Source: Hellea sp. | Lineage (GTDB): Bacteria > Pseudomonadota > Alphaproteobacteria > Caulobacterales > Maricaulaceae | Length of the DNA: 64,000 nucleotides | Assembly (NCBI GenBank): GCA_014238285.1 | Contig: JABABK010000001.1 | Span: forward strand, 91,567 to 155,566 | Reading direction: 5' to 3' | In this document: positions 35,085-43,201 of the stretch, piece after piece | How the letters are laid out: the number at the start of each line of letters is the position of its first letter | Numbering within the stretch: position 1 is the stretch's first letter | Translations under genes and position numbers: made by a program | Notes under the pieces: model-generated | Database searches by the model: none | The model's input: only the letters and a program-made list of their open reading frames with translations | What the model was told of the DNA's origin: nothing

Positions 35085-35660
35085 TTATTTGAGAGCCCGG
35101 TTGAGGTAGTCCAGACAAATATCCCGGGCGTGTCGCCGCTGAATACCTGTTTCTTCAAATGCACCTCGAAGCCATAGACCGTCGATTAAAGCGGCGAGGC
35201 CATCGGCGGCAAAACGGGCATCTTCTTTGGGTAAAAGTTGACTTAACCAATATCTTAAATTTGATCTGAGACGGGCAAGATTGATTTTTTGAAGACGGGA
35301 TAATTTTGGTGTATGCAGTGCCTGTCCCCAAAAGGCGAGCCAGACCGTGATCGCTTCAGGCGATACCTGATCTTCGGCAAAGTTACTATTAATGATCGCG
35401 GTGATTTGCGCTTTGGGATCGTCGTCAGAAATGTCATCGCTTTGAAGGTTGGTTCCAAGTTTCTTTAAAAGACTGCGCATGGTCGCTTCGAGAAGTCCGT
35501 CTTTAGAACCAAAATAATGCAGGACAAGACCCACAGAAGTACCGGCCTTTTCCGCGACGCGTTTAATTGTCGTGCCCGCAAATCCATATTTATGGATGCA
35601 GAAAAATGTTGCCTCTATGAGCTGCGCGCGTCTTATGGGTTCCATACCTCGTTTTGGCAT
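35085..35660 (-). CDS. BetI-like TetR-family repressor
   Basis: 191 residues from the ATG at 35660. MPKRGMEPIRRAQLIEATF is nearly the BetI N-terminus and is followed by the helix-turn-helix GFAGTTIKRVAEKAGTSVGLVLHYFGSKDGLLEATMR. The TetR_C_6-type C-terminal domain keeps VWLAFWGQALHTPKL and the ADGLAALIDGLWLRGAF pattern. BetI represses choline uptake and oxidation genes and is released by choline. Its start overlaps the BCCT gene's stop by one base (TAATG), so the repressor is translationally coupled to the transporter. Confidence 0.85.
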   Translation of the reverse strand: MPKRGMEPIRRAQLIEATFFCIHKYGFAGTTIKRVAEKAGTSVGLVLHYFGSKDGLLEATMRSLLKKLGTNLQSDDISDDDPKAQITAIINSNFAEDQVSPEAITVWLAFWGQALHTPKLSRLQKINLARLRSNLRYWLSQLLPKEDARFAADGLAALIDGLWLRGAFEETGIQRRHARDICLDYLNRALK

Positions 35661-36784
35661 TAGGCGTCTCTTAGCTTGGTTTGATTTTGAAAGGTCAGAG
35701 CGGCGACGACGCAATAAAGTCCGATGACGATCAGTCCGACCCATTCGATTTCGAGCGGCGTGAACTGGTATAGCAAGACCAGGCCGAACAATGCCGCCCA
35801 GTTGAGGCCAACATACTTGGCCAAGCCAAAGCGCTTGACCGAAATATTGAGGTTGTCCGTATAAAGCCGTGTCAGGCTATCCAGTGAATTAATCACAAAG
35901 ACGATTCCGACGACGATCATAAAAATATTCATGATCGGGCTGATATCGATATTGCCCGCATAATAGCCGTAGAGAACCGAGAACCACAGGGCGAGCGGGA
36001 TAGATGGCAAAACCAGTAGGGCCAAAAGAAGCTGCCATGTTTTAAGCCCGCCGACGAAACGGGCCACAAATTGCCCGATCATAATGCTCCACGCCATCCA
36101 CCAAAACAGATAAAACTGATGATAGTCACTGACCGGCATGGCGAATTTATGGATGTTGGGGAAATAATCAGCCAAAAGCGCCAGATTGCTTGTCATGCCG
36201 GACAAGCCGATGCCGCTGGCAATCCACATAGCTGCGATCAAAACATAGAAAAGCCAAGTCGATGACAGGCTGAGAATTTTGACATATCTGACGTCCGTAC
36301 TGGAGAGAACCGCGAACAAAACCACAATACCGACCAATATAAAGCGCTGCATATCGGTAATGCCGCTAATGTAATCCGGTAGGTACGATAGGAATAAAAA
36401 GCCCGTGAAAGCACAGGTCCCAATGATGACAATATTATTGACGAACTTAACCGCCGGGATCTGAAACAGTTTTAGCTTGGGCTCGACCACGCAAAAATAG
36501 AACGTCGTTAGAAAATAAAGCGCCCAGACCAAAAATCCCCAAGCCCCAAAGGCCATGGCCAGCGGATTGGTAAACTCGTAATTAGCTTCGGCGGCGTAAA
36601 TCGGAAATTCCGTCAGCGGAAACATAATCAAGCCAACATCAAGGCCAGACGTAAACAGGATCGCGATGAAGGCAAACAGGCCGGTTGGCATGTCGCCGGT
36701 GAGGATTTTACCGCTCCAGCGCAATACGATGAAGAGCGATAGGATGAGGCTGCCTATAATGGCGGATGAAATTAAATATGACAC
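35660..36784 (-). CDS. Short BCCT-family transporter
   Basis: Inner-membrane betaine/choline/carnitine carrier. The family hallmark FWWMAWSIMIGQFVARF is intact, and GLDVGLIMFPLTEF replaces the usual GxGxGLMFWGVAEP substrate segment. About 374 residues are seen against the normal 500-650, with one TM helix less at the N-terminus and a short C-terminal tail. The GTG at 36784 is preferred; a TTG at 36814 lies inside the operator. The next gene is the BetI-like repressor. Whether the carrier is active in its shortened form, and for which amine, is open. Confidence 0.75.
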   Translation of the reverse strand: MSYLISSAIIGSLILSLFIVLRWSGKILTGDMPTGLFAFIAILFTSGLDVGLIMFPLTEFPIYAAEANYEFTNPLAMAFGAWGFLVWALYFLTTFYFCVVEPKLKLFQIPAVKFVNNIVIIGTCAFTGFLFLSYLPDYISGITDMQRFILVGIVVLFAVLSSTDVRYVKILSLSSTWLFYVLIAAMWIASGIGLSGMTSNLALLADYFPNIHKFAMPVSDYHQFYLFWWMAWSIMIGQFVARFVGGLKTWQLLLALLVLPSIPLALWFSVLYGYYAGNIDISPIMNIFMIVVGIVFVINSLDSLTRLYTDNLNISVKRFGLAKYVGLNWAALFGLVLLYQFTPLEIEWVGLIVIGLYCVVAALTFQNQTKLRDA

Positions 36785-36797
36785 ACGCGTCCCTAAT

Positions 36798-36814
36798 GTT
36801 GAGCGTTCATTCAA
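36798..36814. promoter_or_regulatory. Second BetI-like operator, upstream of the BCCT gene
   Basis: TGTTGAGCGTTCATTCA carries one intact half (CGTTCATTCAA) and one degenerate half of the 34998-35017 site. It ends about 14 bp upstream of the GTG at 36784, so bound repressor would block both promoter escape and initiation. Confidence 0.6.
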
Positions 36815-36914
36815 TGATATATTTTGGGAGTGTTGTATAGAGGGAATTGGGGTGGATGTATGAATCTACTTAAGGCGTGCAAATATACTGAGGCCTAACT
36901 ATCCGGCCCCAACA

Positions 36915-37025
36915 TAGACACCCCACCCTTTATCCCTCCCCATCAAGGGGAGGGAGATGACGCGCGACCTTTATAACCCTTTCTATTTCCCTCCCCCTCG
37001 TGGGGAGGGTTAGGGTGGGGGGTAA
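36915..37025. repeat. Palindromic repeat, family C
   Basis: Two hairpins, CCCTCCCC ATCAA GGGGAGGG near 36933-36955 and CCCTCCCC CTCG TGGGGAGGG near 36989-37010, are framed by ACCCCACCCT (left) and AGGGTGGGG (right), giving a long imperfect inverted repeat. It occupies most of the 340-bp gap between the divergent BCCT and ABC-permease genes. Only one copy is in this window. Confidence 0.7.
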
Positions 37026-37184
37026 TTGGGTCTCAGTGAATTTACATTCGCGGAAGCAATCAATCCCACCCCGCGCAATAATTTTCCCCTAAATCCGTCA
37101 AACTCACTCTTGGCGTGCGCGGGTGGGCGTGATAGCTGGCCCTATTGATAAGGATTGCCATTTGGAATCCCATTAGGAAATATT

Positions 37185-38027
37185 GTGAGCAAGGTTACGA
37201 CACTTAAATCGACCGCCCCTGCTGGACCGTCTGAGGCCCGGGAGTTTGGCGCGTGGAATGGTCTTGGTCTTTGGACGCTCTATACTAAAGAAGTGAAGCG
37301 CTTCATGCGGGTCTGGCCCCAGACTTTGCTGGCGCCGATTGTTTCCAACCTTTTATATATGACCGTTTTTGTTCTGGCCTTTGCAGAGATGCGCGGCGGC
37401 GGTTCAGCCTCTTTCATTGCGTTTCTGATTCCCGGATTGATCATGCTGGGTATATTAAATAACGCCTCGGCCAATACGTCATCTTCCATCATGACCGGTA
37501 AGCTCATGGGATCTATCATTGATGTTCTTATGCCGCCGCTGTCTTATATAGAGCTGGCGATTGGATATATTTGCGGCGGGATGACTCGCGGCGTTCTGGT
37601 TGCGGTTGCGACAACCATCGGCCTGTCCATGTTTGCGATTTATGCGGGACAGTCTATGTGGCCAGTGCAGTGGTGGGCGCTATTTTACTTTGGCTTGTCG
37701 GCGGCAATGATGATGTCGATGGTCGGAATTATTTCCGGTATATGGGCCGAGAAATTTGACCAACTTGCCGTCATTAATCAGTTTATCATTTTGCCTATGT
37801 CATTTCTATCCGGGACTTTTTATTCCATTCATGGACTGCCGGAAGTGTTTCAAACCATTATGCGCATCAACCCACTGTTCTATCTGATCGATGGTTTCCG
37901 TTATGGCTTTAGCGGCGTGGCGGAAAGCGACCTTAAAATCGGCGTTATTCTGATTGCGCTCATCAATATTGTTTTACTCATGACTGTCCTGCGGGTTTTA
38001 AAATCCGGCTGGCGTCTCAAGGCTTAA
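37185..38027 (+). CDS. ABC-2 type transporter permease
   Basis: Permease of the ABC-2 (YadH/DrrB-like) family, about 280 residues with six hydrophobic segments. The GTG at 37185 is chosen because AGGAAAT precedes it. It has LGLWTLYTKEVKRFMRVWPQTLLAPIVSNLLY at the N-terminus, then GLIMLGILNNASANTSSSIMTGK and the conserved C-terminal INPLFYLIDGFRYGF. Its ATP-binding partner, normally encoded directly upstream (yadG type), is not in this window. It stands 15 bp before argD and is probably co-transcribed with it. Substrate unknown. Confidence 0.85.
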   Translation: MSKVTTLKSTAPAGPSEAREFGAWNGLGLWTLYTKEVKRFMRVWPQTLLAPIVSNLLYMTVFVLAFAEMRGGGSASFIAFLIPGLIMLGILNNASANTSSSIMTGKLMGSIIDVLMPPLSYIELAIGYICGGMTRGVLVAVATTIGLSMFAIYAGQSMWPVQWWALFYFGLSAAMMMSMVGIISGIWAEKFDQLAVINQFIILPMSFLSGTFYSIHGLPEVFQTIMRINPLFYLIDGFRYGFSGVAESDLKIGVILIALINIVLLMTVLRVLKSGWRLKA

Positions 38028-38042
38028 GAAAAGGAATTTATC

Positions 38043-39248
38043 ATGGCCACTGGTGATAACTTATACGATTGTTACATGCCGCCCGCACAGGAATTTGTGC
38101 GCGGTGAGGGTGCTTATCTTTACACGGAATCTGGCGAAAAATATCTCGACTTTATTGCCGGTATCGCGGTTAGCGGATTGGGTCACGGCCATCCAAAACT
38201 TATTGAAGCTGTCAAAGAGCAGTCAGAAAAAGTTTGGCATCTCTCCAACATGTTTCGCATTCAGGGGCAGTATGAACTGGCCACAAAATATTGCGATCAT
38301 CTATGCTGGGCTGGTAAAGTGTTTTTCACAAACTCCGGCGCCGAAGCCGTAGAATGCGCCATGAAAACCGCTCGTCGTTATCACTATGACAAAGGCGATG
38401 AAGAGCGCTACGAGATCATCACCTTTACGGGCGCGTTTCACGGCCGGACATTTGGCACCATCAATGCGGGCGGCAACCCAAAATATCTCAAAGGCTTTGG
38501 CCCGGCTATCCCTGGCTTTACGCATTTGCCGTTTGAAGAGCTTGCCAATCTTGAAGAGCATTTGTCTGATAAAACGGCGGCCGTTCTGTTTGAACCTGTC
38601 CAAGGTGAGGGCGGTCTTCGCCCAATCCCGATTGATCTCCTCATAAAGGTACGTAATCAGTGCACGGCAAATGGCACGCTTGTGATCTATGATGAAGTAC
38701 AGTGCGGCGCTGGCCGGACCGGTAAACTTTTCGCCCATGAATGGGCCGAAGGCAAAGCCGATCCAGACGTTATGGCAGCGGCTAAAGGCATTGGCGGCGG
38801 ATTTCCTCTTGGGGCTTGTATCGCCCGCGAAGAGATAGCCAAAGTCATGGTGCCCGGCACGCACGGGTCCACATATGGTGGCAATCCAATGGCTATGGCC
38901 GTCGGTAATGCAGCCTTTGATCTGCTGAGCGACGAGGGCATGATGGATCACGTCGTCAAAACATCCAATTTCCTTAAGCAGCAATTTGAAGGCCTAAAGG
39001 ACGAGTTCCCGGATGTGGTTGACGAGATTCGCGGCAAAGGCCTGTTGATCGGTATGCGTCTTAAGAAAACGGCTCTAACGGTTCGTAAAAATGCGCTCTC
39101 TAAAGGGCTGCTCGCAGGCTCTGCTGGGGATAATGTATTGCGCATGGCTCCGCCGCTGATCATTGATGAAAATCATGTCCGCGAAGCTATCGCCATTTTG
39201 CGCGAATGTTTTGAAGAGGCGAAATCTTTGGATGATTTTGAGGCCTAG
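38043..39248 (+). CDS. argD: Acetylornithine aminotransferase
   Basis: PLP enzyme of arginine synthesis (N-acetylglutamate semialdehyde to acetylornithine; often also used for succinyl-diaminopimelate). 401 residues. The class III aminotransferase signature is visible: NSGAEAVECAMKTARRYHY, AFHGRTFGTINAGGNPKY, EPVQGEGG, VIYDEVQCGAGRTGKLFAHEW and the PLP-lysine AAAKGIGGGFPLGA. The AAGGA box precedes the ATG. The next gene in the pathway, argF, lies at 41375 but is separated by a reverse-oriented acyltransferase and a palindromic repeat. Confidence 0.95.
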   Translation: MATGDNLYDCYMPPAQEFVRGEGAYLYTESGEKYLDFIAGIAVSGLGHGHPKLIEAVKEQSEKVWHLSNMFRIQGQYELATKYCDHLCWAGKVFFTNSGAEAVECAMKTARRYHYDKGDEERYEIITFTGAFHGRTFGTINAGGNPKYLKGFGPAIPGFTHLPFEELANLEEHLSDKTAAVLFEPVQGEGGLRPIPIDLLIKVRNQCTANGTLVIYDEVQCGAGRTGKLFAHEWAEGKADPDVMAAAKGIGGGFPLGACIAREEIAKVMVPGTHGSTYGGNPMAMAVGNAAFDLLSDEGMMDHVVKTSNFLKQQFEGLKDEFPDVVDEIRGKGLLIGMRLKKTALTVRKNALSKGLLAGSAGDNVLRMAPPLIIDENHVREAIAILRECFEEAKSLDDFEA

Positions 39249-39250
39249 TA

Positions 39251-39328
39251 CAATTCGCGTTGGAATGATTACAGAAATTGGGCTCTATTTGCCCATTTTC
39301 TGAGTCCACTTTAATGCGAATTGCTCTA
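39251..39328. repeat. Palindromic repeat, family D, copy 1
   Basis: CAATTCGC (39251-39258) and GCGAATTG (39316-39323) frame an inner stem CAGAAATTGGGC/GCCCATTTTCTG. The element starts 3 bp after the argD stop codon and overlaps the end of the acyltransferase gene. A second copy in inverted orientation lies at 42302-42388, directly behind argF. Confidence 0.75.
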
Positions 39329-41251
39329 GTCTTTATACTCTAAAAAAATCGGCATTTTTTCCACTAGCTTTTGGCCAAAAATATTAGCACCGAATGGCGT
39401 TAAATGATCTTCGTCTAGATAATACAATTGGTTGTCTTCACTTTTATGCTCGCAGTGTTGTTGATCAACACAAATAAAATCTTTCACATCGACAAATTTT
39501 CCATTCAGCTCAGTTATTTTATTTAAAACGAATGGTTGGCGCGATAGTTCATAATGTTCCCAGTTTGGAACCATGGAGTATTTCGCGCCGGAAAGAATTG
39601 AAGTGGCCTGTTCTCTTAGTCGGCGAAATTCTGGCATGGCCGAAAAATAGACAATGGTTTTTCCATCAACTGCCCAAAAATCCAAACTTTGTAATATGGC
39701 TCGTTTGGTTAGTTCAGGGCCTCGAAGGCGATTAGATATCCAAATTTCTTTTATCTCATCATCATTCTTAATCTGCTCCAGAGCAAAGAGAAAATACCCG
39801 CGACAAGCTTCCCCCATACGTGATGGAAAGGCACTGCAATAGCCGGCTGTGTATTGGGTGGGTGAGTAGCCCATTTGGCGTAGCATCATGGCTTTGTCAG
39901 ATCCGTGACTGTCGCCAACTATGGCAATCGGAACAGGCTTAAGGCCTGCGTATAGGCCGTCACTACCGTGACAGTTCCAATTTTCCCGCCATTTGTGAAC
40001 GGGTGTAATTTCACATCTATTGTGACCGATAAGTTCTCTTCGTTTAGATGTGAGCGTGGTCATGTGTGTTATGTAGATGCGTATATTGGCAAGTCGCTTG
40101 GGCTCTATGATTTGATGCGCTTGCAGCGACCCGATAGATGAAAGCGTAATCATGCCCACTATCGATCCTGCAAATATGGCCTTTCTTGAGGTAAGTAATG
40201 GCGGTATTGATTTTGAACCGCTTTTCTTACGAAAAGGCTGCTCAACAAATTGCCAAGTGAAAAATGCTAAAACCAATGACAACGCAGATAAGAGTAACAT
40301 TACCTGCCAAGTTGGATCTTCCGGTGATTTTATACGGGTAAAAGCAAATATCACATGGTGCCATAAATAGGCACTATAACTGATAAGTCCTATGACCACA
40401 AAAGGCTTTAAAGAAAGTAAGCGTCCGCTCCAGTTGTTTTGATTGGAGGCTATAATAATCAGAGCCGAACCGATAACCGGAATGAGCGTTACGGTTGACG
40501 GGAAAGGTGTATCTTTATCAAAAATCAGGATGCTGCAGAAAATCATCCCTATGCCAATTAATGACATGGCCTCATAAAATTTTGACCTGCTTATTGATTT
40601 AAGAGTCTCGGTTTTATTGATATAGACAGCGCATCCGACGCCTGCGAGGAGCTCCCAAATTCTAAACGGCGTGAGAAAAAATGTCGCTTCGGGATAATCT
40701 GGCACATATATAATACAGGCGATAAAACTTAAACTGCCCATAAGGCCTAAAGCAGTGAACAGCAGGGACCTTTTAAATCGCCAAAGTGCCATGACGATGA
40801 GCGGAAAAAATAGATAAAACTGCTCTTCAACCGCTAAGCTCCAAGTATGAAGGAGGGGTTTTAACTCAGCCGCTGAGGCAAAGTAATCGCTATGTTGCCA
40901 GAAAAATATATTTGAAGAAAACAATGACGTCCAAATCAGGCTTTCTGAAAATTCCCGCCATTGTTCGCCGTTCATCCAGACCCAAGCGAACGGCAGGCAA
41001 ATTAAGGCAATAAAGAATAGCGCAGGTAGAATGCGTCTGGCGCGCCTTTCATAAAAATTTAGAAGCGAAAATTTCCCGGATGCCATTTCTTTGAATATAA
41101 TTGTCGAAATTAAATAACCGCTGATTACGAAAAATATATCGACGCCAACAAATCCGCCGGACGCGAAGCTAAACCCCGCGTGAAATAGAATAACCGGAAT
41201 AACGGCCAAAGCTCGTAGTCCGTCAATTTCCGGACGGTATTTCAAAGACAT
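39326..41251 (-). CDS. OafA/YrhL-type acyltransferase with C-terminal SGNH-like domain
   Basis: Integral-membrane O-acyltransferase of about 641 residues. The start at 41251 gives MSLKYRPEIDGLRALAVIPVILFHAGF, the standard N-terminus with the catalytic histidine. FVGVDIFFVISGYLIS and YLWHHVIFAFTRI confirm the acyltransferase-3 domain (ten TM helices, about 1-370). The C-terminal soluble part (about 400-641) has a SGNH-type GDSHGSDKAMM block and a D/H-containing YYLDEDHLTPFGA. Such enzymes acetylate O-antigen, peptidoglycan or polysaccharide. It lies between argD and argF in reverse orientation. Confidence 0.88.
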   Translation of the reverse strand: MSLKYRPEIDGLRALAVIPVILFHAGFSFASGGFVGVDIFFVISGYLISTIIFKEMASGKFSLLNFYERRARRILPALFFIALICLPFAWVWMNGEQWREFSESLIWTSLFSSNIFFWQHSDYFASAAELKPLLHTWSLAVEEQFYLFFPLIVMALWRFKRSLLFTALGLMGSLSFIACIIYVPDYPEATFFLTPFRIWELLAGVGCAVYINKTETLKSISRSKFYEAMSLIGIGMIFCSILIFDKDTPFPSTVTLIPVIGSALIIIASNQNNWSGRLLSLKPFVVIGLISYSAYLWHHVIFAFTRIKSPEDPTWQVMLLLSALSLVLAFFTWQFVEQPFRKKSGSKSIPPLLTSRKAIFAGSIVGMITLSSIGSLQAHQIIEPKRLANIRIYITHMTTLTSKRRELIGHNRCEITPVHKWRENWNCHGSDGLYAGLKPVPIAIVGDSHGSDKAMMLRQMGYSPTQYTAGYCSAFPSRMGEACRGYFLFALEQIKNDDEIKEIWISNRLRGPELTKRAILQSLDFWAVDGKTIVYFSAMPEFRRLREQATSILSGAKYSMVPNWEHYELSRQPFVLNKITELNGKFVDVKDFICVDQQHCEHKSEDNQLYYLDEDHLTPFGANIFGQKLVEKMPIFLEYKD

Positions 41252-41374
41252 TTCTTTTTTCCGAGTAATTGTGATTTTGATCAATAGTTTTGATTAGCCC
41301 ATTTTACCATAGAATTTTTAATACCTATCCGTTACACCCCATTTCTTTGTCAAATTGAGTAATGCGGACTAGCC

Positions 41375-42304
41375 ATGAACCATCCGAAACATTTCCTATC
41401 CCTTGCCGATATTCCGGCCTCCCAACTTCGCGCGATTTTGGATGAAGCCCATCGCCGTAAGGCGGCACGTAGCGACATGTCAAAGGGACGGCCAGATGTT
41501 GACGCGCCGTTTTCCGGCGAAACTCTGGCAATGATTTTTGAAAAAAGCTCAACCCGGACACGGTTTTCATTTGATATGGCTATGCGCCAACTCGGCGGGA
41601 CATCTATAACGGCGACCTCCAATGACATGCAGCTTGGCCGGGGCGAAACGGTTGAAGATACGGCCAAGGTATTGTCACGGTATGTGGATGGTATCATGCT
41701 GCGCGCCAATTCCCATCAAACCATCGTCGAGCTAGCGCAAAATTCTTCTGTGCCCGTTATCAACGGCCTGACGGATTATAATCATCCTTGCCAGATTATG
41801 GCGGACTTACTGACGCTTGAAGAAAAAGGCGGCCAGTTATCCGATATGACACTCACCTGGGTTGGCGATGGCAATAATGTGGCGGTTAGTTTCGTCAACG
41901 CGGCGGTGAAGTTTGGATATCGCCTGCGCATCTCTACGCCCAAGGGCTATGAAGTATTAGGCCAGTCGATCAGCGCGGCGCGTAATGCTGGCGCCGCTAT
42001 CGACATTGAGTCCGATCCGCTTAAGGCCTGCGAAGGAACCGATGTTGTCATCGCCGATACATTTGTATCTATGGGGGATAAAAACGGCGATCAGCGGCTG
42101 GCAGATCTCGCGCCGTATGAAGTTACGGATGCCTTGATGGAAGCGGCCGCAAAGTCTGCTTTGTTTCTACACTGCCTTCCGGCGCACCGCGGCGAAGAAG
42201 TATCAGCAAAAGTCATTGATGGTCCGCAGTCTGTGGTCTTTGATGAGGCTGAAAATCGACTGCATGCGCAAAAGGCCATCATTACCTGGTGTTTTGACGT
42301 CTAG
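41375..42304 (+). CDS. argF: Ornithine carbamoyltransferase
   Basis: Forms citrulline from ornithine and carbamoyl phosphate. 309 residues with the carbamoyl-phosphate motif SSTRTRFSF, the [11 protein letters not shown] motif, VTWVGDG-type [12 protein letters not shown] and the ornithine-binding [10 protein letters not shown]. Complete and normal in length. In many alphaproteobacteria it directly follows argD and precedes hslO. Here it is preceded by an inserted acyltransferase gene and followed by a repeat and gcrA. Confidence 0.96.
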   Translation: MNHPKHFLSLADIPASQLRAILDEAHRRKAARSDMSKGRPDVDAPFSGETLAMIFEKSSTRTRFSFDMAMRQLGGTSITATSNDMQLGRGETVEDTAKVLSRYVDGIMLRANSHQTIVELAQNSSVPVINGLTDYNHPCQIMADLLTLEEKGGQLSDMTLTWVGDGNNVAVSFVNAAVKFGYRLRISTPKGYEVLGQSISAARNAGAAIDIESDPLKACEGTDVVIADTFVSMGDKNGDQRLADLAPYEVTDALMEAAAKSALFLHCLPAHRGEEVSAKVIDGPQSVVFDEAENRLHAQKAIITWCFDV

Positions 42305-42388
42305 AGCAATTCGTATTAATGCGGACTCAGAAATTGGGCTAAGTTCGCTCATTTTCTGAGGACTTCGTTATAGTTAAATACGAAATGC
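42302..42388. repeat. Palindromic repeat, family D, copy 2 (inverted)
   Basis: Starts inside the argF stop codon. It has AGCAATTCGTATTAATG, GGACTCAGAAATTGGGC, a spacer, then GCTCATTTTCTGAG, matching the reverse complement of copy 1 across most of its length. It contains a GANTC site (42324-42328). Confidence 0.75.
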
Positions 42389-42423
42389 TTGGCTTGTTTT
42401 TCTCTAAATTTTCAATTTTAGCT

Positions 42424-42576
42424 ACTATATCTTGATTCTTGTGGATATTTTTCCATCAAAATAATCCTTTATCTTGTGGCAGCGTTCAAATCATATACGA
42501 TATATAGAGAAGGTGCTGGTCCTTTTAGGGTAAAGGCACACTATATGTTGCGGTTTTGCCGTAAATCAGGGGAATC
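42424..42576 (+). promoter_or_regulatory. gcrA upstream region with GANTC and DnaA-like sites
   Basis: GATTC at 42434-42438 and GAATC at 42572-42576 are CcrM-type targets; a third, GACTC, lies at 42324. TGTGGATAT at 42440-42448 differs from the DnaA box by one base. In Caulobacter, gcrA is activated by DnaA and sits in the CcrM/CtrA circuit, so these sites make functional sense. I saw no convincing CtrA pair. Confidence 0.45.
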
Positions 42577-42610
42577 TGCGCTTTTTAGCGCTCATTAAAG
42601 GATATTAGAC

Positions 42611-43138
42611 ATGGCTTGGACTGAAGATCGCGTAGAAGTTCTGACGAAATTATGGGCAGATGGTTTAAGTGCGAGCCAGATTGCTAAAGAGCTTGGCGGC
42701 GTGACTCGCAATGCGGTTATCGGCAAGGTTCACCGCCTTGGTCTATCGGGCCGAGCTAAGCCATCACGTCCGAAAAAGGTTGCCTCTGTTAAGTCATCGA
42801 CGCCGCGAAAACGCAGTGTCACAGCGAAGCGAAGTTCGCTAAAGCCTTTATCGAGACCGATCGCGCCAATCGCCGCCCCTGCGCCTCCGCCACTTCTGGC
42901 TAAGAAATTGCCAAACGGCGAATATGCCACGATCATGACGATTCGTGACCATATGTGTAAGTGGCCCATCGGCGACCCTATGGAAGATGATTTCCGGTTC
43001 TGCGGCCGTAAGAACAAACAGGGTGAGCCCTATTGTGACTCCCACTGTAATGTGGCCTATCAGCCAAGCCGCCGCCGGGGTTCAAGCAGCAATGCTAAGT
43101 CTCTACCGCCGCGTCGCCCGACACGATATATTACTTAG
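42611..43138 (+). CDS. gcrA: GcrA cell-cycle regulator
   Basis: Sigma70-associated transcription factor that drives S-phase genes at CcrM-methylated GANTC promoters. The 175-residue protein opens with MAWTEDRVEVLTKLWADGL, then SASQIAKELGGVTRNAVIGKVHRLGLSGR, the DNA-binding core of GcrA. A basic, Pro/Ser-rich linker (residues 55-105) follows, and the C-terminal RNA-polymerase sigma2-binding part reads DHMCKWPIGDPMEDDFRFCG and PYCDSHCNVAYQP. An AAAGGA box precedes the ATG. Confidence 0.96.
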   Translation: MAWTEDRVEVLTKLWADGLSASQIAKELGGVTRNAVIGKVHRLGLSGRAKPSRPKKVASVKSSTPRKRSVTAKRSSLKPLSRPIAPIAAPAPPPLLAKKLPNGEYATIMTIRDHMCKWPIGDPMEDDFRFCGRKNKQGEPYCDSHCNVAYQPSRRRGSSSNAKSLPPRRPTRYIT

Positions 43139-43163
43139 GGCGATTACAATATTAGAGTATCGA

Positions 43164-43192
43164 AAATGGGCCGGTTCGGCCCATTTTTTTTG
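43164..43192. terminator. Terminator of gcrA (also usable by the convergent MFS gene)
   Basis: AAATGGGCC GGTTC GGCCCATTT forms a 9-bp perfect stem followed by a T-run, 26 bp after the gcrA stop. The opposite strand also ends in A/T-rich sequence, so the convergent operon can use it. Confidence 0.9.
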
Positions 43193-43201
43193 ATCTATCC
43201 A

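Noticed and set aside
38301..38984. 227-codon minus-strand frame inside argD
   Set aside because: Antisense to a well-conserved gene; its length follows from the codon bias of argD.
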